From positions 3,100,001-3,164,000 of the forward strand of contig CP051237.1 of assembly GCA_017794825.1 (NCBI GenBank): a stretch of DNA of 64,000 nt. Reading direction: 5' to 3'. Made by a program: the position numbers and the translations under genes. Shown piece after piece: positions 17,647 through 26,892 of this stretch. The stretch's first letter is position 1. Each line of letters begins with the position of its first letter. The notes below the pieces were generated by a model. That model made no database searches and was not told the DNA's origin. It worked only from the letters and a program-made list of their open reading frames with translations. The DNA is from Pararhizobium sp. (GTDB taxonomy: Bacteria > Pseudomonadota > Alphaproteobacteria > Rhizobiales > Rhizobiaceae).

Positions 17647-18636
17647 CTACAGGACGTGACCGGGGTTGGAGCGGATCAGGTCGATTTCCCGAATCGTTTT
17701 CATCACGGTGATTCGCGTGGTCAGGGCGGTCAGAAACGAGATGATGATGACGATCGCGACAATGCCGACATAACCACCAGGTCCGACCGAGAAACCGCCG
17801 AAAAGGGCGTTCGTCTGGTCCGACTGCGGGGTGGCGAAGTTGTTGTTCGCCCAGACGCCCGCCGCGGCGAATATGACCGCAGCCGCAATGCCGCCGGCGG
17901 TCGCGCCCTTCAGCGCGATGATGAAGAAATGACGTTGGAAGTGCGATGCGACGAAGCCGGCCTCCGCGCCGACGAAATGCAGCACTTCGACGATGTGGTG
18001 ATTGCCCGACAAGGCGCCGCGGGTTGCAAATATGACCGTCAGCACTGTCGCTGCGAAGACGAGCAGCAGGATGCAGACGCCGATCAGCGTCGTGGTGTTG
18101 GCCATGGCGACCAGCCGGTTGACCCAGGTGCGGTGGTCGTCGAGGTAGACGTTCGGCAGGGCTTGCGTCAGCGTCGCGCGCATCGCCTGGAAGTCCGGCG
18201 GCGCATCCTCGTCGATCGTGACGATGACCAGCCGCGGCACGGGTAGCTCGTCCAGGTCGAGACCCTCGCCAAGCCAGGGTTCCAGCAGGCGCGAGGTCTC
18301 GTCGTCATTGACGATGATGGCGTCGGTCGCGCCTTCGAATCCGATCGCGATCCGTCGCGCGGTCTCGAGGGCCTGCTGCATGTCGAGCCCGTCCTGGGGC
18401 TTGATCTGAATGGTGATTTCACGCGAAATGTCGCTCTGCCAGGTGTTTGCGGTGTCCTGGACGAGGATGACCGCGCCGAGCGTCAGGCTGGCCAGAAACG
18501 ACATGATGGAAATCACGAACATCAGCGAGCGTCCGGCGATGTTCGCCGCCGGAACGATGGGCGCCGTCGGCCGAAGTACTATCTGCCGGGACTGCTTTGC
18601 GCCGGTTCCGCCGGATGTCGCGCCGCCGTCAGTCAT
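17647..18636 (-). CDS. ftsX: cell division ABC transporter permease FtsX
   Basis: This 329-residue inner-membrane protein has one N-terminal transmembrane segment, a periplasmic loop of about 120 residues, then three C-terminal segments (MANTTTLIGVCILLLVFAAT and later). The architecture and the following ftsE homologue identify FtsX, which with FtsE couples divisome signalling to periplasmic peptidoglycan hydrolases. ATG 18636 overlaps the ftsE 3' end by eight bases; an in-frame ATG at 18654 would lengthen the overlap. A cytoplasmic N-tail rich in Gly and Ser precedes the first helix. Confidence 0.88.
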   Translation of the reverse strand: MTDGGATSGGTGAKQSRQIVLRPTAPIVPAANIAGRSLMFVISIMSFLASLTLGAVILVQDTANTWQSDISREITIQIKPQDGLDMQQALETARRIAIGFEGATDAIIVNDDETSRLLEPWLGEGLDLDELPVPRLVIVTIDEDAPPDFQAMRATLTQALPNVYLDDHRTWVNRLVAMANTTTLIGVCILLLVFAATVLTVIFATRGALSGNHHIVEVLHFVGAEAGFVASHFQRHFFIIALKGATAGGIAAAVIFAAAGVWANNNFATPQSDQTNALFGGFSVGPGGYVGIVAIVIIISFLTALTTRITVMKTIREIDLIRSNPGHVL

Positions 18637-19288
18637 ATATGTCCAGTCGTCCATGAGACAGGATCATGCGGCGGGCGTCGATCTGGTCCATAAGCGACAG
18701 ATCGTGGGTGGCGATGACAACGGCCGTGCCGAGCTTGTTGAGCTCCATGAAAAGACGCAGCAGACGGCGCGCAAGTGGCGCGTCCACATTGCCCGTCGGC
18801 TCGTCGGCGAGCAGGATCTCCGGCTGGTCGATCAGGGCGCGGGCAATCGCCGCGCGCTGTTTCTCTCCGCCGGAAAGAATGGGCGGCAGAACGTTCATCC
18901 GCTCACCAAGACCAACCCATTTGAGCAATTCCATGACATCGGTGCGGTAGGTGGATTCCTCGCGGCCGCGCACCCTGAGCGGGAGGGCGACGTTTTCGTA
19001 GGTCGTCAAATGATCGAGCAGGCGGAAATCCTGGAAGACGATGCCGATTCGCCGGCGCAGGAGCGGCAGTTCCTGCTGGTCGATGGTGGCGATGTCGCGG
19101 TCGAAGATGCGGATGAAGCCGCGGGTCGGCTGCAGTGACAGAAACAGCAGCCGCAGCAGCGTCGTCTTGCCTGCGCCGGAAGGGCCGGTAAGAAACTGGA
19201 AGGAGCGTTGCGGGATGTCGAAGGTCAGATCGCGCAGCACTTCCGGGCCCATGCCGTAGCGCAGTCCAACGTTGTCGAAATGGATCAA
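18629..19288 (-). CDS. ftsE: cell division ATP-binding protein FtsE
   Basis: The protein has 219 residues. It is a complete ABC ATPase: Walker A GPSGAGKTTLLRLLF (about 35-50), Q-loop in VFQDFRLLDHL, signature LSGGEKQRAAIARAL, Walker B ILLADEPTGNVD and the switch His in VIATHDLSLMD. It pairs with FtsX as a cytoplasmic ATPase dimer. Gene order and coupling to ftsX are as in most proteobacteria. It diverges from the small membrane-protein gene at 19416 across 126 bases, which contain TTAACCGTACCGG at 19377-19389. Confidence 0.95.
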   Translation of the reverse strand: MIHFDNVGLRYGMGPEVLRDLTFDIPQRSFQFLTGPSGAGKTTLLRLLFLSLQPTRGFIRIFDRDIATIDQQELPLLRRRIGIVFQDFRLLDHLTTYENVALPLRVRGREESTYRTDVMELLKWVGLGERMNVLPPILSGGEKQRAAIARALIDQPEILLADEPTGNVDAPLARRLLRLFMELNKLGTAVVIATHDLSLMDQIDARRMILSHGRLDIYD

Positions 19289-19415
19289 GTCAGCAGCCTC
19301 CCTGCCCGGGTTGCCCTATGCGCTGTTTGGTAATCGTTTTGCCGGTCGTTGTGAAAAGACAAGGGTTTCGTATTTGTTAACCGTACCGGTTTACCGTCCT
19401 GCAAGGAAGGAGCCG

Positions 19416-19859
19416 ATGTCGGAATACCTTCCGGGAACGGGATCGCCTGACAAGCTAATGCAATACAGCCACGGCGCCGGTCAATACGATCGCAGCTTTA
19501 ATGTGGAAAATTCCGGTTCGACTGCTCGTCATCGCGGTCGTCGCCGGCCGTTCGCAGACCCCGCAACGGCGGGTTCGACGCTCACGGATGTGATCGACGC
19601 CGATTTCGCGCATGTCGACGATGACGGCTCGGTGGTGGAAGTCTTTGGGGTGGAGACGGCCAGGCCGGTTTCGCCGCGCGATTTCTTCGAGAGACGCCGA
19701 TATGGCGCCGGTCAAATCGCAGACGCCGCCAGGCCGGCCCTGTTTCCGCGGCTGTTCGGCCTGCTTGACCGGTTGAGCCCATTGGGTTTTGGCGTGCTGG
19801 TGGGGCTCGCGTCGCTTTGCGTCTTCTGGTTTTTCGGCGGGTACGCGCTGCTTCAGTAA
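19416..19859 (+). CDS. hypothetical protein with C-terminal transmembrane helix
   Basis: The protein has 147 residues. It has a low-complexity, charged N-terminal half and one hydrophobic segment near the C-terminus (GFGVLVGLASLCVFWFFGGY). No function is recognised. The start at 19416 has GGAAGGAG six bases upstream, which is decisive against the longer frame that begins inside ftsE. Its position between ftsE and hpt is shared, as far as I recall, by many rhizobial genomes. Confidence 0.65.
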   Translation: MSEYLPGTGSPDKLMQYSHGAGQYDRSFNVENSGSTARHRGRRRPFADPATAGSTLTDVIDADFAHVDDDGSVVEVFGVETARPVSPRDFFERRRYGAGQIADAARPALFPRLFGLLDRLSPLGFGVLVGLASLCVFWFFGGYALLQ

Positions 19860-19986
19860 GCTTTCATTAACCATGTTTTCCGCGGCTTGCGGCCGAATGT
19901 TGGGTAAAGACAGCGGCGGAGCGGTTTCAAATCCCCGGCAATTCATGTAGCAAGCAGCTTCATCAAACTGTTGCGGGGCTCCACGC

Positions 19987-20529
19987 ATGCCGGTCGTACG
20001 CGGAAAGAACATCGACATCCTCTACACTGCGGAAGCAATTCACGCGCGCAATCTGCAGCTTGCGCAGGAAATTGCGACAGTGCCGAAGAACGATCTGCTG
20101 GTGATTTCGATCCTGAAAGGCTCCTTCATTTTCGCCGCCGACCTGCTGCGCGCCCTGCACGCCGTCGGCCTTGCTCCGGAAGTCGAGTTCATAACGCTTT
20201 CGAGCTATGGCAAGGGAACGACCGGACGCGGCGTCAAGATCATCAAGGACATCGACAGCGATGTTAAGGGGCGTTCGATCCTGCTGATCGACGACATACT
20301 GGAATCCGGAAACACGCTGCGTTTCGCGCGCGACCTGATGTTCGAGCGCGGCGCCAGCGACGTCTCGATCGCCGTCCTGCTCGACAAGCGGTCGCGCCGG
20401 CAGGGAGAGCTCGACGCCGACCATGTCGGTTTCGAATGCCCGGATTATTTCGTCGTCGGCTACGGCATGGACGTCGCCTATGCGTTCCGGGAACTGCCCT
20501 TCGTCGGCGTGGTGACAGGCGACGCGTAA
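19987..20529 (+). CDS. hpt: hypoxanthine phosphoribosyltransferase
   Basis: This 180-residue type I phosphoribosyltransferase shows LVISILKGSFIFAADLLR, the flexible-loop SSYGKGT, the PRPP-binding motif ILLIDDILESGNTL, and FECPDYFVVGYGMD near the purine pocket. It makes IMP (and often GMP) from hypoxanthine or guanine and PRPP. Length is typical. TTAACCAT, the half-site associated with CtrA in alphaproteobacteria, lies upstream at 19867-19874, though a single half-site is weak evidence. Confidence 0.93.
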   Translation: MPVVRGKNIDILYTAEAIHARNLQLAQEIATVPKNDLLVISILKGSFIFAADLLRALHAVGLAPEVEFITLSSYGKGTTGRGVKIIKDIDSDVKGRSILLIDDILESGNTLRFARDLMFERGASDVSIAVLLDKRSRRQGELDADHVGFECPDYFVVGYGMDVAYAFRELPFVGVVTGDA

Positions 20530-20722
20530 GCGCCTTTGGGCCGCCGCCAACCAAACGTTAATCATGTTGATCGATAGGCCTCGCGAAAAGCCTTCTGCGC
20601 GGGGCTGAAACAGGCTTCGTTTACTCGCCGAAAAGAATTGGATGCTTTGCTGTTTCCCACAAGAGGCAAACAGGACGCCCGTCTGGCGACGACGGCTCCA
20701 AAGACAATCAGGTGGGTATGGC

Positions 20723-21085
20723 ATGGCAAGAATTCTGATCGCGGAAGACGAGGACGCGCTGCGGCGCTTCGTGAGTCGCGCGCTGCAGATGGACGGACAC
20801 GAGGTCGTGGAAGTGGCGGACGGCGCGGAAGGCCTGCACTGCCTGCGCGACGGACAACGTTACGACCTGCTGCTTTCAGACATCCGCATGCCGGAACTTG
20901 ACGGCATTGCGCTCGCCCATACGGCGGCGCTGGAGTTTCCTTCGACGAAGATCCTGCTGATGACCGGGTTCGCCGAGCAGCGCGAGCGCGCCGACAATCT
21001 GGCGCGGATCGTTGTCGACGTCGTGCCGAAACCCTTCAGTCTTCCCGATATCCGTTACGCGGTGGCCGAAGCGCTCTCGCACTGA
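20723..21085 (+). CDS. cpdR: CpdR-like single-domain response regulator
   Basis: The product has 120 residues, a receiver domain only: acidic pocket AEDEDAL, the phospho-acceptor Asp in DLLLSDIRMPELDG, the Thr in LLMTGF and the Lys in VPKPFSL. The N-terminus MARILIAEDEDALRRF closely matches CpdR, which in Caulobacter and rhizobia controls ClpXP-dependent degradation of cell-cycle regulators when unphosphorylated. The ATG at 20723 has GGTGGG upstream; an earlier in-frame start adds an unrelated 27-residue extension. A strong hairpin follows the gene. Confidence 0.85.
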   Translation: MARILIAEDEDALRRFVSRALQMDGHEVVEVADGAEGLHCLRDGQRYDLLLSDIRMPELDGIALAHTAALEFPSTKILLMTGFAEQRERADNLARIVVDVVPKPFSLPDIRYAVAEALSH

Positions 21086-21121
21086 CGCCAGTTCGGCCAG
21101 CGGCCGAAACGCTGCCCGCCC

Positions 21122-21170
21122 GGTCGCCGGAAGCGACCTGTCCCCATTGCAGGTCGGGCCTGCAATGGGG
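21122..21170. terminator. double hairpin between convergent genes, member of the repeat family
   Basis: Two perfect stems lie between cpdR and the TIGR02302 gene. GGTCGC (21122-21127) pairs with GCGACC (21133-21138), and CCCCATTGCAGG (21142-21153) pairs with CCTGCAATGGGG (21159-21170) around TCGGG. The second stem is the repeat-family stem ATTGCGGG/CCCGCAAT with a compensated change (G-C to A-T). It probably ends transcription from both sides, but neither side shows a T-tract. Confidence 0.7.
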
Positions 21171-21189
21171 TCGCAGCCTTGGGCGCTGA

Positions 21190-23751
21190 TCAGTTGTTGT
21201 TGTCCAGAAGCCGTTCCAGATAGAAGCGCTCCATCTCCGGCCGGAAGGCGTCGCCGAGCCGGTCGCGTATCGCTTCGAGGATCCGGCGGGCGCGCTGGAT
21301 GTCGGCCTCCTCCGGGATCTTGACGTTTTCACCGAAATCCGGGCCGGTATTGGCTTGCGGACGGCCGAGCGGATCGCGGCCCTGCCGGTTGGGGGAAGCC
21401 TGGCCGTTCATCGGACCCGGGTTCTGACCCATGGCCTGGCGCATCTGGTTCATCATGTCCTGGGCGCCGCGGCGCAGCGCCTGCAAAGCGCGGCCCTGTT
21501 CGTCGACGGCGGTTCCGCCTTCGCCCTCGCCCAGCGCTTCGCCGGCCTCGCCCATGGCTTCGCCGGCTTCGTCGAAGCCTTCGCCTGGCTGAATGCCGAA
21601 TTCCTCCAGCGCCTGCTGCAGTTCGCCAAGCTGCTGCTGAAGAGCATCCTGCTGTTCCCGCAACTGGCGCAGCGCCTCGCGCAGCTGCTCCTCGGTCATA
21701 TCGCCCATTTCGCCCTGCTGCTGACCGTTCTCGCCCTGCTGCTGCTGTTGCTGTCCCTCGTTTCCGAACATCTGTTGCTGCCGACGTTGCCTCAGCGCCT
21801 GTTCCAGATCGAAAGTCTCTTCCATCAACTGCTGCTGTTGCTGCATCAGTTCGCCGAGTTCGTCCATCCGCTGGCGCATCGGATTGTCGCCCTGGGCCTG
21901 CTGGTGCTGGCCGGTCTGAAGATTGTTCATCATCCGCTGGAGTTCCGACAGCAGCTGCTGCGCCTGGTCGCGCGCGCCGGACTGGGCGAGATTCTCGATC
22001 TGGTCGAGAAGGCGGTCGATATCCTGACGGCGCAGAATATTCTGCATGGATTGCGGCGGCATCTGCTGGGCCATCTCGGGATTCTGCTGCATGGCCTGCG
22101 CCAGCGCCTCCAGGAACTCCTGCATGGCTTCCCGCAACTCGTCCATCAACGCCTGAATGGTTTCGTCGTCCGCGCCGTTTTCGAGTGCTTCGGAGAGGGC
22201 GCGCTGGGCGTCGCGCAGACGCCGTTCGGCAAACGACAGGTCGCCGTCCTCGATGCCGATTGCAATGTCCCACATATAGTCGGCCGCGTCGCGCAGCATG
22301 TCGTCGTCGAAGGCCTCGCGCATGCGGGCGCGGGCGGATTTTATCAGCAAATAGTGAGTCGTGTTGGCAATGGTTTCTTCCGCGGCCATTGTAATGGCGT
22401 CGTTGAACTCCACCGCCCGGTCGAGATCGTTGGTGTCGAGGCTGAGGATCTGGCGCTGCTCGGCGACCGAACCGGCGAGCAGATTGTAGAAGGTCCTGGC
22501 CGGCAGGACCGTCTCGATTGTCTCGCTGCGGCCCTCCTGGCCTGTCGCGTCGGTGGCGACGAGCGTGATCTTCACTGCCTTGCCGGCCATCGGATGTTCC
22601 GTCAGGTCACGGCTTTCGCGACCCTTGCGGGAACGGGCGTTGCGCTTGGGCACCGTCAGTTCGTATTCCGGCAGGTCGTAGAGCGGATTGGCGTCGGCGG
22701 CGGACGGCTCGACGGGCAGGATTTCGGCGTGGGCGGATTCGAGACCGTAGTCGTCGCTGGCTGAAAAGGCTATTTCCAGGGCGCCGTTTGTGGCTGCGGC
22801 GGGATCCGCCTCGAAGGCGATGACCGGCGGTTCGTCGGCCAGAAGGCCGAACGTCCAGCCATGGATCGACGTTTCGGCTCGACGGATCTCAAGCCGGCCG
22901 CTGTCCGGAACAGGAAAGCGATAATTCCTCGCCGCCGCCGTGGCTCCTTCGCCCTCGGGTTCTTCCTCTTCGATTGCCTGATCGTTGTAGGCGACCACCT
23001 CCGAGCCCTGGCCGCCGACGATGCGGACCAGCACTTCGCTGCCTTCGGGAACGGTGATGATATCGGGCAGGCCGATCTCGCCGCCGGTGAGAAACAGCGG
23101 CGCCTTGCCGGTGTACGCCGGGGGCGTCACCCATGCGTCAATGCGGATGCCGGCGAGGCTTTCCGGACGGGCATGGCTTGAAAAGGCGTCGCCAAGCCGG
23201 CCGGAATGGTTGGACCAGGAATATCCGAAAGCGGCGACGAGCAGCAATGCGACCAGCGCCCGAACGCCCCACGGGTCGGCGCGCGGCGTATCCGGCTTCG
23301 GCGCATGCACATGCACCTCGTCCAGCTTGTCGTACATGCGCTGCTTGTGGGTCCGCCAGAGCACCTGCGCGAACTCGGACTCGTTTTCAAGCCGGTCGGA
23401 CTGGACGGCGATCGCCTGGTGGGCGATGCGATTGTCTTTCTCGAGACGCCTTGTGGCCTCTTGCGCATCGGGCCAGCGCAGACGGCGCAGCGGAACGAGG
23501 CTTGCGGCGAGCGCCGCCAGCAACGCGACCAGCGAGGCGATGCGCGCCCAGTCGGGAACGGCGCGAAAATATCCGATCCAGGACAGTATCGCGAACAGCG
23601 CGACAACACCGAAAGCGGGCAGCAGCCTTGGCCACAGCCGCTCAAGGAAAATCACGCCGCGCGTAACCTGGCGGTTGACGGAGATTCGGGCCAACCGATT
23701 GCCCATGGAGGCTGGCGCCCCGTTAGAAGAATCGTTCTGGTTCATCGACAC
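21190..23751 (-). CDS. TIGR02302/DUF4175 family membrane protein
   Basis: The protein has 853 residues. Hydrophobic helices lie near residues 42-90 and 163-180, then a periplasmic region, and a long Gln- and Met-rich, coiled-coil-like region at roughly 560-760 (many QQ runs, MTEEQLREALRQLREQQDAL). This layout is that of the alphaproteobacterial TIGR02302 family, usually found next to lysA and argH as here; the function is unknown. The C-terminus ends in a conserved helix (EEADIQRARRILEAIRDRLG). It starts 91 bases after lysA on the same strand. Confidence 0.88.
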   Translation of the reverse strand: MSMNQNDSSNGAPASMGNRLARISVNRQVTRGVIFLERLWPRLLPAFGVVALFAILSWIGYFRAVPDWARIASLVALLAALAASLVPLRRLRWPDAQEATRRLEKDNRIAHQAIAVQSDRLENESEFAQVLWRTHKQRMYDKLDEVHVHAPKPDTPRADPWGVRALVALLLVAAFGYSWSNHSGRLGDAFSSHARPESLAGIRIDAWVTPPAYTGKAPLFLTGGEIGLPDIITVPEGSEVLVRIVGGQGSEVVAYNDQAIEEEEPEGEGATAAARNYRFPVPDSGRLEIRRAETSIHGWTFGLLADEPPVIAFEADPAAATNGALEIAFSASDDYGLESAHAEILPVEPSAADANPLYDLPEYELTVPKRNARSRKGRESRDLTEHPMAGKAVKITLVATDATGQEGRSETIETVLPARTFYNLLAGSVAEQRQILSLDTNDLDRAVEFNDAITMAAEETIANTTHYLLIKSARARMREAFDDDMLRDAADYMWDIAIGIEDGDLSFAERRLRDAQRALSEALENGADDETIQALMDELREAMQEFLEALAQAMQQNPEMAQQMPPQSMQNILRRQDIDRLLDQIENLAQSGARDQAQQLLSELQRMMNNLQTGQHQQAQGDNPMRQRMDELGELMQQQQQLMEETFDLEQALRQRRQQQMFGNEGQQQQQQGENGQQQGEMGDMTEEQLREALRQLREQQDALQQQLGELQQALEEFGIQPGEGFDEAGEAMGEAGEALGEGEGGTAVDEQGRALQALRRGAQDMMNQMRQAMGQNPGPMNGQASPNRQGRDPLGRPQANTGPDFGENVKIPEEADIQRARRILEAIRDRLGDAFRPEMERFYLERLLDNNN

Positions 23752-23842
23752 AGTCCCTCTACGCCGTAAAGAATAGCACTCTTTTGGGCGATGGCGAGGC
23801 GGGCAACGAAATTGTGACCGGCTGCGACGCTTTATTTTGTGG

Positions 23843-25111
23843 TTATTTCAGCCAGTCGGGGACCGAATCGAGGCCGATAAGGTCTTCATAGGTCGGGCGC
23901 GGGCGCACGACGTGAAAGCTGTCGCCCCTGACCAGCACTTCCGGAGCAAGCAGCCGGGTATTGTATGTCGAGGACTGGACGGCGCCATAGGCGCCGGCGG
24001 TGCCCACAGCGATCAGATCGCCTTGCCCGAGCGCCGGCAGCGACCGTTCGCGGGCGAGGAAATCGCCGCTTTCGCAGACCGGGCCGACAACGTCGACCAC
24101 GACATGCGGCGTATCGGCCGGCGGCAGGACGACGGGCCGGATGTCGTGCCACGCGTCGTAGAGGGTCGGCCGGATCAGGTCGTTCATGGCCGCATCGACG
24201 ATGGCGAAGTTGCGCGCCTCGCCGTGCTTCATGTAGAGCACCTCGCTGACCAGGATCCCGGCGTTGCCGGCGATCATGCGACCGGGTTCGAAGATCACCT
24301 GGCAGTCGAGCTGGCGCACCTGTTCCAGCACCACGTCGGCATAGGCGCGCGGATCGGGCGGCGGCTCGTTGTCCGCCCGATAGGGGATGCCGAGCCCGCC
24401 GCCGACATCGACGTGCCGGATGGCGTGTCCCGCCTCGCGCAGCTTGCCGACAATGTCCTTCAGGAGCAGGAAGGCGTCGCCATAGGGCTTCAGATCGGTG
24501 ATCTGGCTGCCGATATGCATGTCGATGCCGGTAATCTCAATGCCGGGCATGGCTGCGGCGCGCGCGTAGACGGCTTCGGCGTGTCCAAGGGAAATGCCGA
24601 ACTTGTCTTCCTTCTTTCCGGTCGAAATCTTGGCGTGGGTGCGGGCGTCGACGTCGGGATTGATGCGGAAGGAGACCGGCGCGCGCTTGCCGAGCGCAAA
24701 AGCGCGCGCGTTGATCATGTCGAGCTCGGGTTCGGACTCCACGTTGAAGCAGAGAATGCCGACTTCAAGACCAAAATCGATTTCGGCGGCCGTCTTGCCG
24801 ACGCCGGAAAAGACGATTTTGGACGGTGGAATGCCGGCGGCGAGCGCGCGGCGCAATTCGCCTTCCGACACGACGTCGGCGCCTGCGCCCAACTGCGCGA
24901 GCGTCATCAGCACGGCCTGGTTGGAGTTGGCCTTCATGGCGTAGCAGACGAGCGCGTCGATGTCCGAAAACGCCTCGGCGAAGACACGATAGTGGCGGGT
25001 CAGCGTCGCTGTCGAATAGCAATAGAAAGGGGTGCCGACTGCGCGCGCGATGTCGGGAATGCTGACGTCCTCGGCATGCAGGACGCCGTCGCGATACTCG
25101 AAATGATTCAC
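23843..25111 (-). CDS. lysA: diaminopimelate decarboxylase
   Basis: The enzyme has 422 residues. This fold-type III PLP enzyme has the PLP lysine in CYAMKANSNQAVL (about residue 60), SEGELRRALAAG, the glycine-rich HVDVGGGLGIPY, EPGRMI and the dimer-interface Cys/Glu motif GPVCESGDF. It converts meso-diaminopimelate to lysine in the cytoplasm. It follows a small lipoprotein gene by ten bases and argH before that, an arrangement common in Rhizobiales. Confidence 0.95.
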   Translation of the reverse strand: MNHFEYRDGVLHAEDVSIPDIARAVGTPFYCYSTATLTRHYRVFAEAFSDIDALVCYAMKANSNQAVLMTLAQLGAGADVVSEGELRRALAAGIPPSKIVFSGVGKTAAEIDFGLEVGILCFNVESEPELDMINARAFALGKRAPVSFRINPDVDARTHAKISTGKKEDKFGISLGHAEAVYARAAAMPGIEITGIDMHIGSQITDLKPYGDAFLLLKDIVGKLREAGHAIRHVDVGGGLGIPYRADNEPPPDPRAYADVVLEQVRQLDCQVIFEPGRMIAGNAGILVSEVLYMKHGEARNFAIVDAAMNDLIRPTLYDAWHDIRPVVLPPADTPHVVVDVVGPVCESGDFLARERSLPALGQGDLIAVGTAGAYGAVQSSTYNTRLLAPEVLVRGDSFHVVRPRPTYEDLIGLDSVPDWLK

Positions 25112-25121
25112 GGGCTTCGGC

Positions 25122-25409
25122 CTACTGGATCAGCGGGTCTAGAAGGAACGGCCTGTCCGGGGTTCCGCGCTTCTTCCTGCCTTCCGCGCCTTCTCCCTGC
25201 GCGTCGGCGCCTGCCGGCTGCTGGCTGGACGCGCTGGTCGACTGACTGGCCTGATCGCCTGACCCATCCTTGTCGGTGCGCTCGCGCGGAATCTCCTTTG
25301 GATTGGGATCGGGCAGTTTCAGCTCGTTCTTGCGACCGCACCCTGCAGCGATCAGCGCGATCATGGACAGGACGGTCGCCATCTTCAAATAGGTCACAGC
25401 AGTCTTCAT
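25122..25409 (-). CDS. lptM: LptM-like small lipoprotein
   Basis: The protein has 95 residues. The signal peptide ends in a lipobox, LIAAGC, so the mature protein should be lipid-anchored at Cys near residue 21; CGRKNELKLPDP follows, resembling the short conserved head of LptM/YifL, which helps mature the LPS translocon. The rest is a low-complexity Ser/Gln/Lys-rich tail. ATG 25409 fits the signal peptide and has AGGTGGG upstream; earlier in-frame starts would disrupt it. It sits between argH and lysA. Confidence 0.75.
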   Translation of the reverse strand: MKTAVTYLKMATVLSMIALIAAGCGRKNELKLPDPNPKEIPRERTDKDGSGDQASQSTSASSQQPAGADAQGEGAEGRKKRGTPDRPFLLDPLIQ

Positions 25410-25503
25410 ACGTTCCCACCTGCCCGATATGCAGTCATTCAAAATAAACCCAGAGACCTTGTAGCGAAGTTCACGGCGATTGTGCACCCTGGATTTTGCT
25501 TAA

Positions 25504-26892
25504 TTACAGATGCTTGCGCCACCAGGCGATTTGCCGGCGCACTTCATCGGGCGCGGTGCCGCCAAAACTGGTGCGGCTGGCGACCGAAGCCTCGACGCTG
25601 AGAACCGAATAGACGTCGTCGTTGATGGCGTCGTTGATGGACTGCAGGTCGGCGAGGTCGAGTTCGGACAGGTCGCATCCTTTCTCCTCCGCCAGCGCCA
25701 CCGCCCGTCCGGTCACGTGATGGGCTTCGCGGAAAGGCAGGCCCGCGACGCGGACCAGCCAGTCGGCGAGATCGGTCGCGGTCGAGTAACCGGCGCCCGC
25801 CGCGCGGCGCATCGCGCCTGGCAGAACCTGCAGATCGCGGATCATGCCGGTCATCGCGGCGATGGCGAGCTCAAGAGTGGCGGCGGCGTCGAAGACCTGC
25901 TCCTTGTCCTCCTGCATGTCCTTGGAGTAGGCGAGCGGCAGACCCTTCATGACGGTGAGCAGCGCGATCAGCGCGCCATTGATGCGGCCGGTCTTGGCGC
26001 GGACGAGTTCTGCTGCGTCGGGATTCTTCTTCTGCGGCATGATGGAAGAACCGGTCGAAAAGGCGTCAGACAGCCGGACGAAGCCGAATTGCGGCGTCGA
26101 CCAGATCACGATCTCTTCCGCCAGCCGCGAAAGATGCGTGCCGCAAATCGACGCAGCGGAGAGGAACTCCAGAGCGAAATCGCGATCCGACACGGTGTCG
26201 ATCGAGTTGCGGGTCGGGCCCGAGAATCCGAGGGCTTCGGCCGTCTTGTGGCGGTCGATGGGGAAGCCGGTGCCGGCCAGAGCGGCGGCGCCGAGCGGAC
26301 ATTCGTCAAGCCGGGCAAGCGCGTCGCGCATGCGCGAGCGGTCGCGGGAGAACATCTCGACATAGGCCATGCAATGATGGCCGAACGTCACCGGCTGGGC
26401 CGTCTGGAGATGCGTGAAGCCGGGCATGACGGTGTCGGCGTGCTCTTCGGCCTTGTCGAGGAAGGCCTCCATCAGCGCGCCGAGCGCCGCAACGGATTTT
26501 TCCAGTTCGGCGCGAACCCACATGCGGAAGTCCACGGCGACCTGATCGTTGCGCGAGCGCGCCGTGTGCAGGCGGCCCGCCGCCGGGCCGACCAGATCGG
26601 CGAGACGCGACTCGATGTTCATGTGAATGTCTTCGAGCTGTCGCGAAAATGTGAAGGTCCCGGCATTGATTTCAGACAGTATAGTGTTCAAACCGGCGAC
26701 AATCCGGTCGCGGTCGTCGCCGGAGACGATTCCGGTGTCCGCCAGCATGGCGACATGGGCGAGCGAACCTTCTATGTCCTGCGCCGACAGCTTTCGGTCG
26801 AAATCGATGGATGCATTGATTTCTTCCATTATGGCGTCGGGGCCGGAGGCGAAACGCCCGCCCCACATCTGATTGGAGGTTTTACCGGTCAT
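25504..26892 (-). CDS. argH: argininosuccinate lyase
   Basis: The enzyme has 462 residues. This fumarase/aspartase superfamily member has [11 protein letters not shown] near residue 110, a central helical bundle with [13 protein letters not shown], and the superfamily signature [16 protein letters not shown]. It splits argininosuccinate into arginine and fumarate. It heads the argH-lptM-lysA-TIGR02302 series. Its ATG (26890-26892) interleaves with the divergent tlpA start in CATG, so no bases lie between the genes if that tlpA start is right. Confidence 0.95.
   Translation of the reverse strand: MTGKTSNQMWGGRFASGPDAIMEEINASIDFDRKLSAQDIEGSLAHVAMLADTGIVSGDDRDRIVAGLNTILSEINAGTFTFSRQLEDIHMNIESRLADLVGPAAGRLHTARSRNDQVAVDFRMWVRAELEKSVAALGALMEAFLDKAEEHADTVMPGFTHLQTAQPVTFGHHCMAYVEMFSRDRSRMRDALARLDECPLGAAALAGTGFPIDRHKTAEALGFSGPTRNSIDTVSDRDFALEFLSAASICGTHLSRLAEEIVIWSTPQFGFVRLSDAFSTGSSIMPQKKNPDAAELVRAKTGRINGALIALLTVMKGLPLAYSKDMQEDKEQVFDAAATLELAIAAMTGMIRDLQVLPGAMRRAAGAGYSTATDLADWLVRVAGLPFREAHHVTGRAVALAEEKGCDLSELDLADLQSINDAINDDVYSVLSVEASVASRTSFGGTAPDEVRRQIAWWRKHL

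Noticed and set aside
21355..22764. 469-codon plus-strand frame over the TIGR02302 gene
   Set aside because: Leucine-rich product explained as the antisense of the Gln-rich region.
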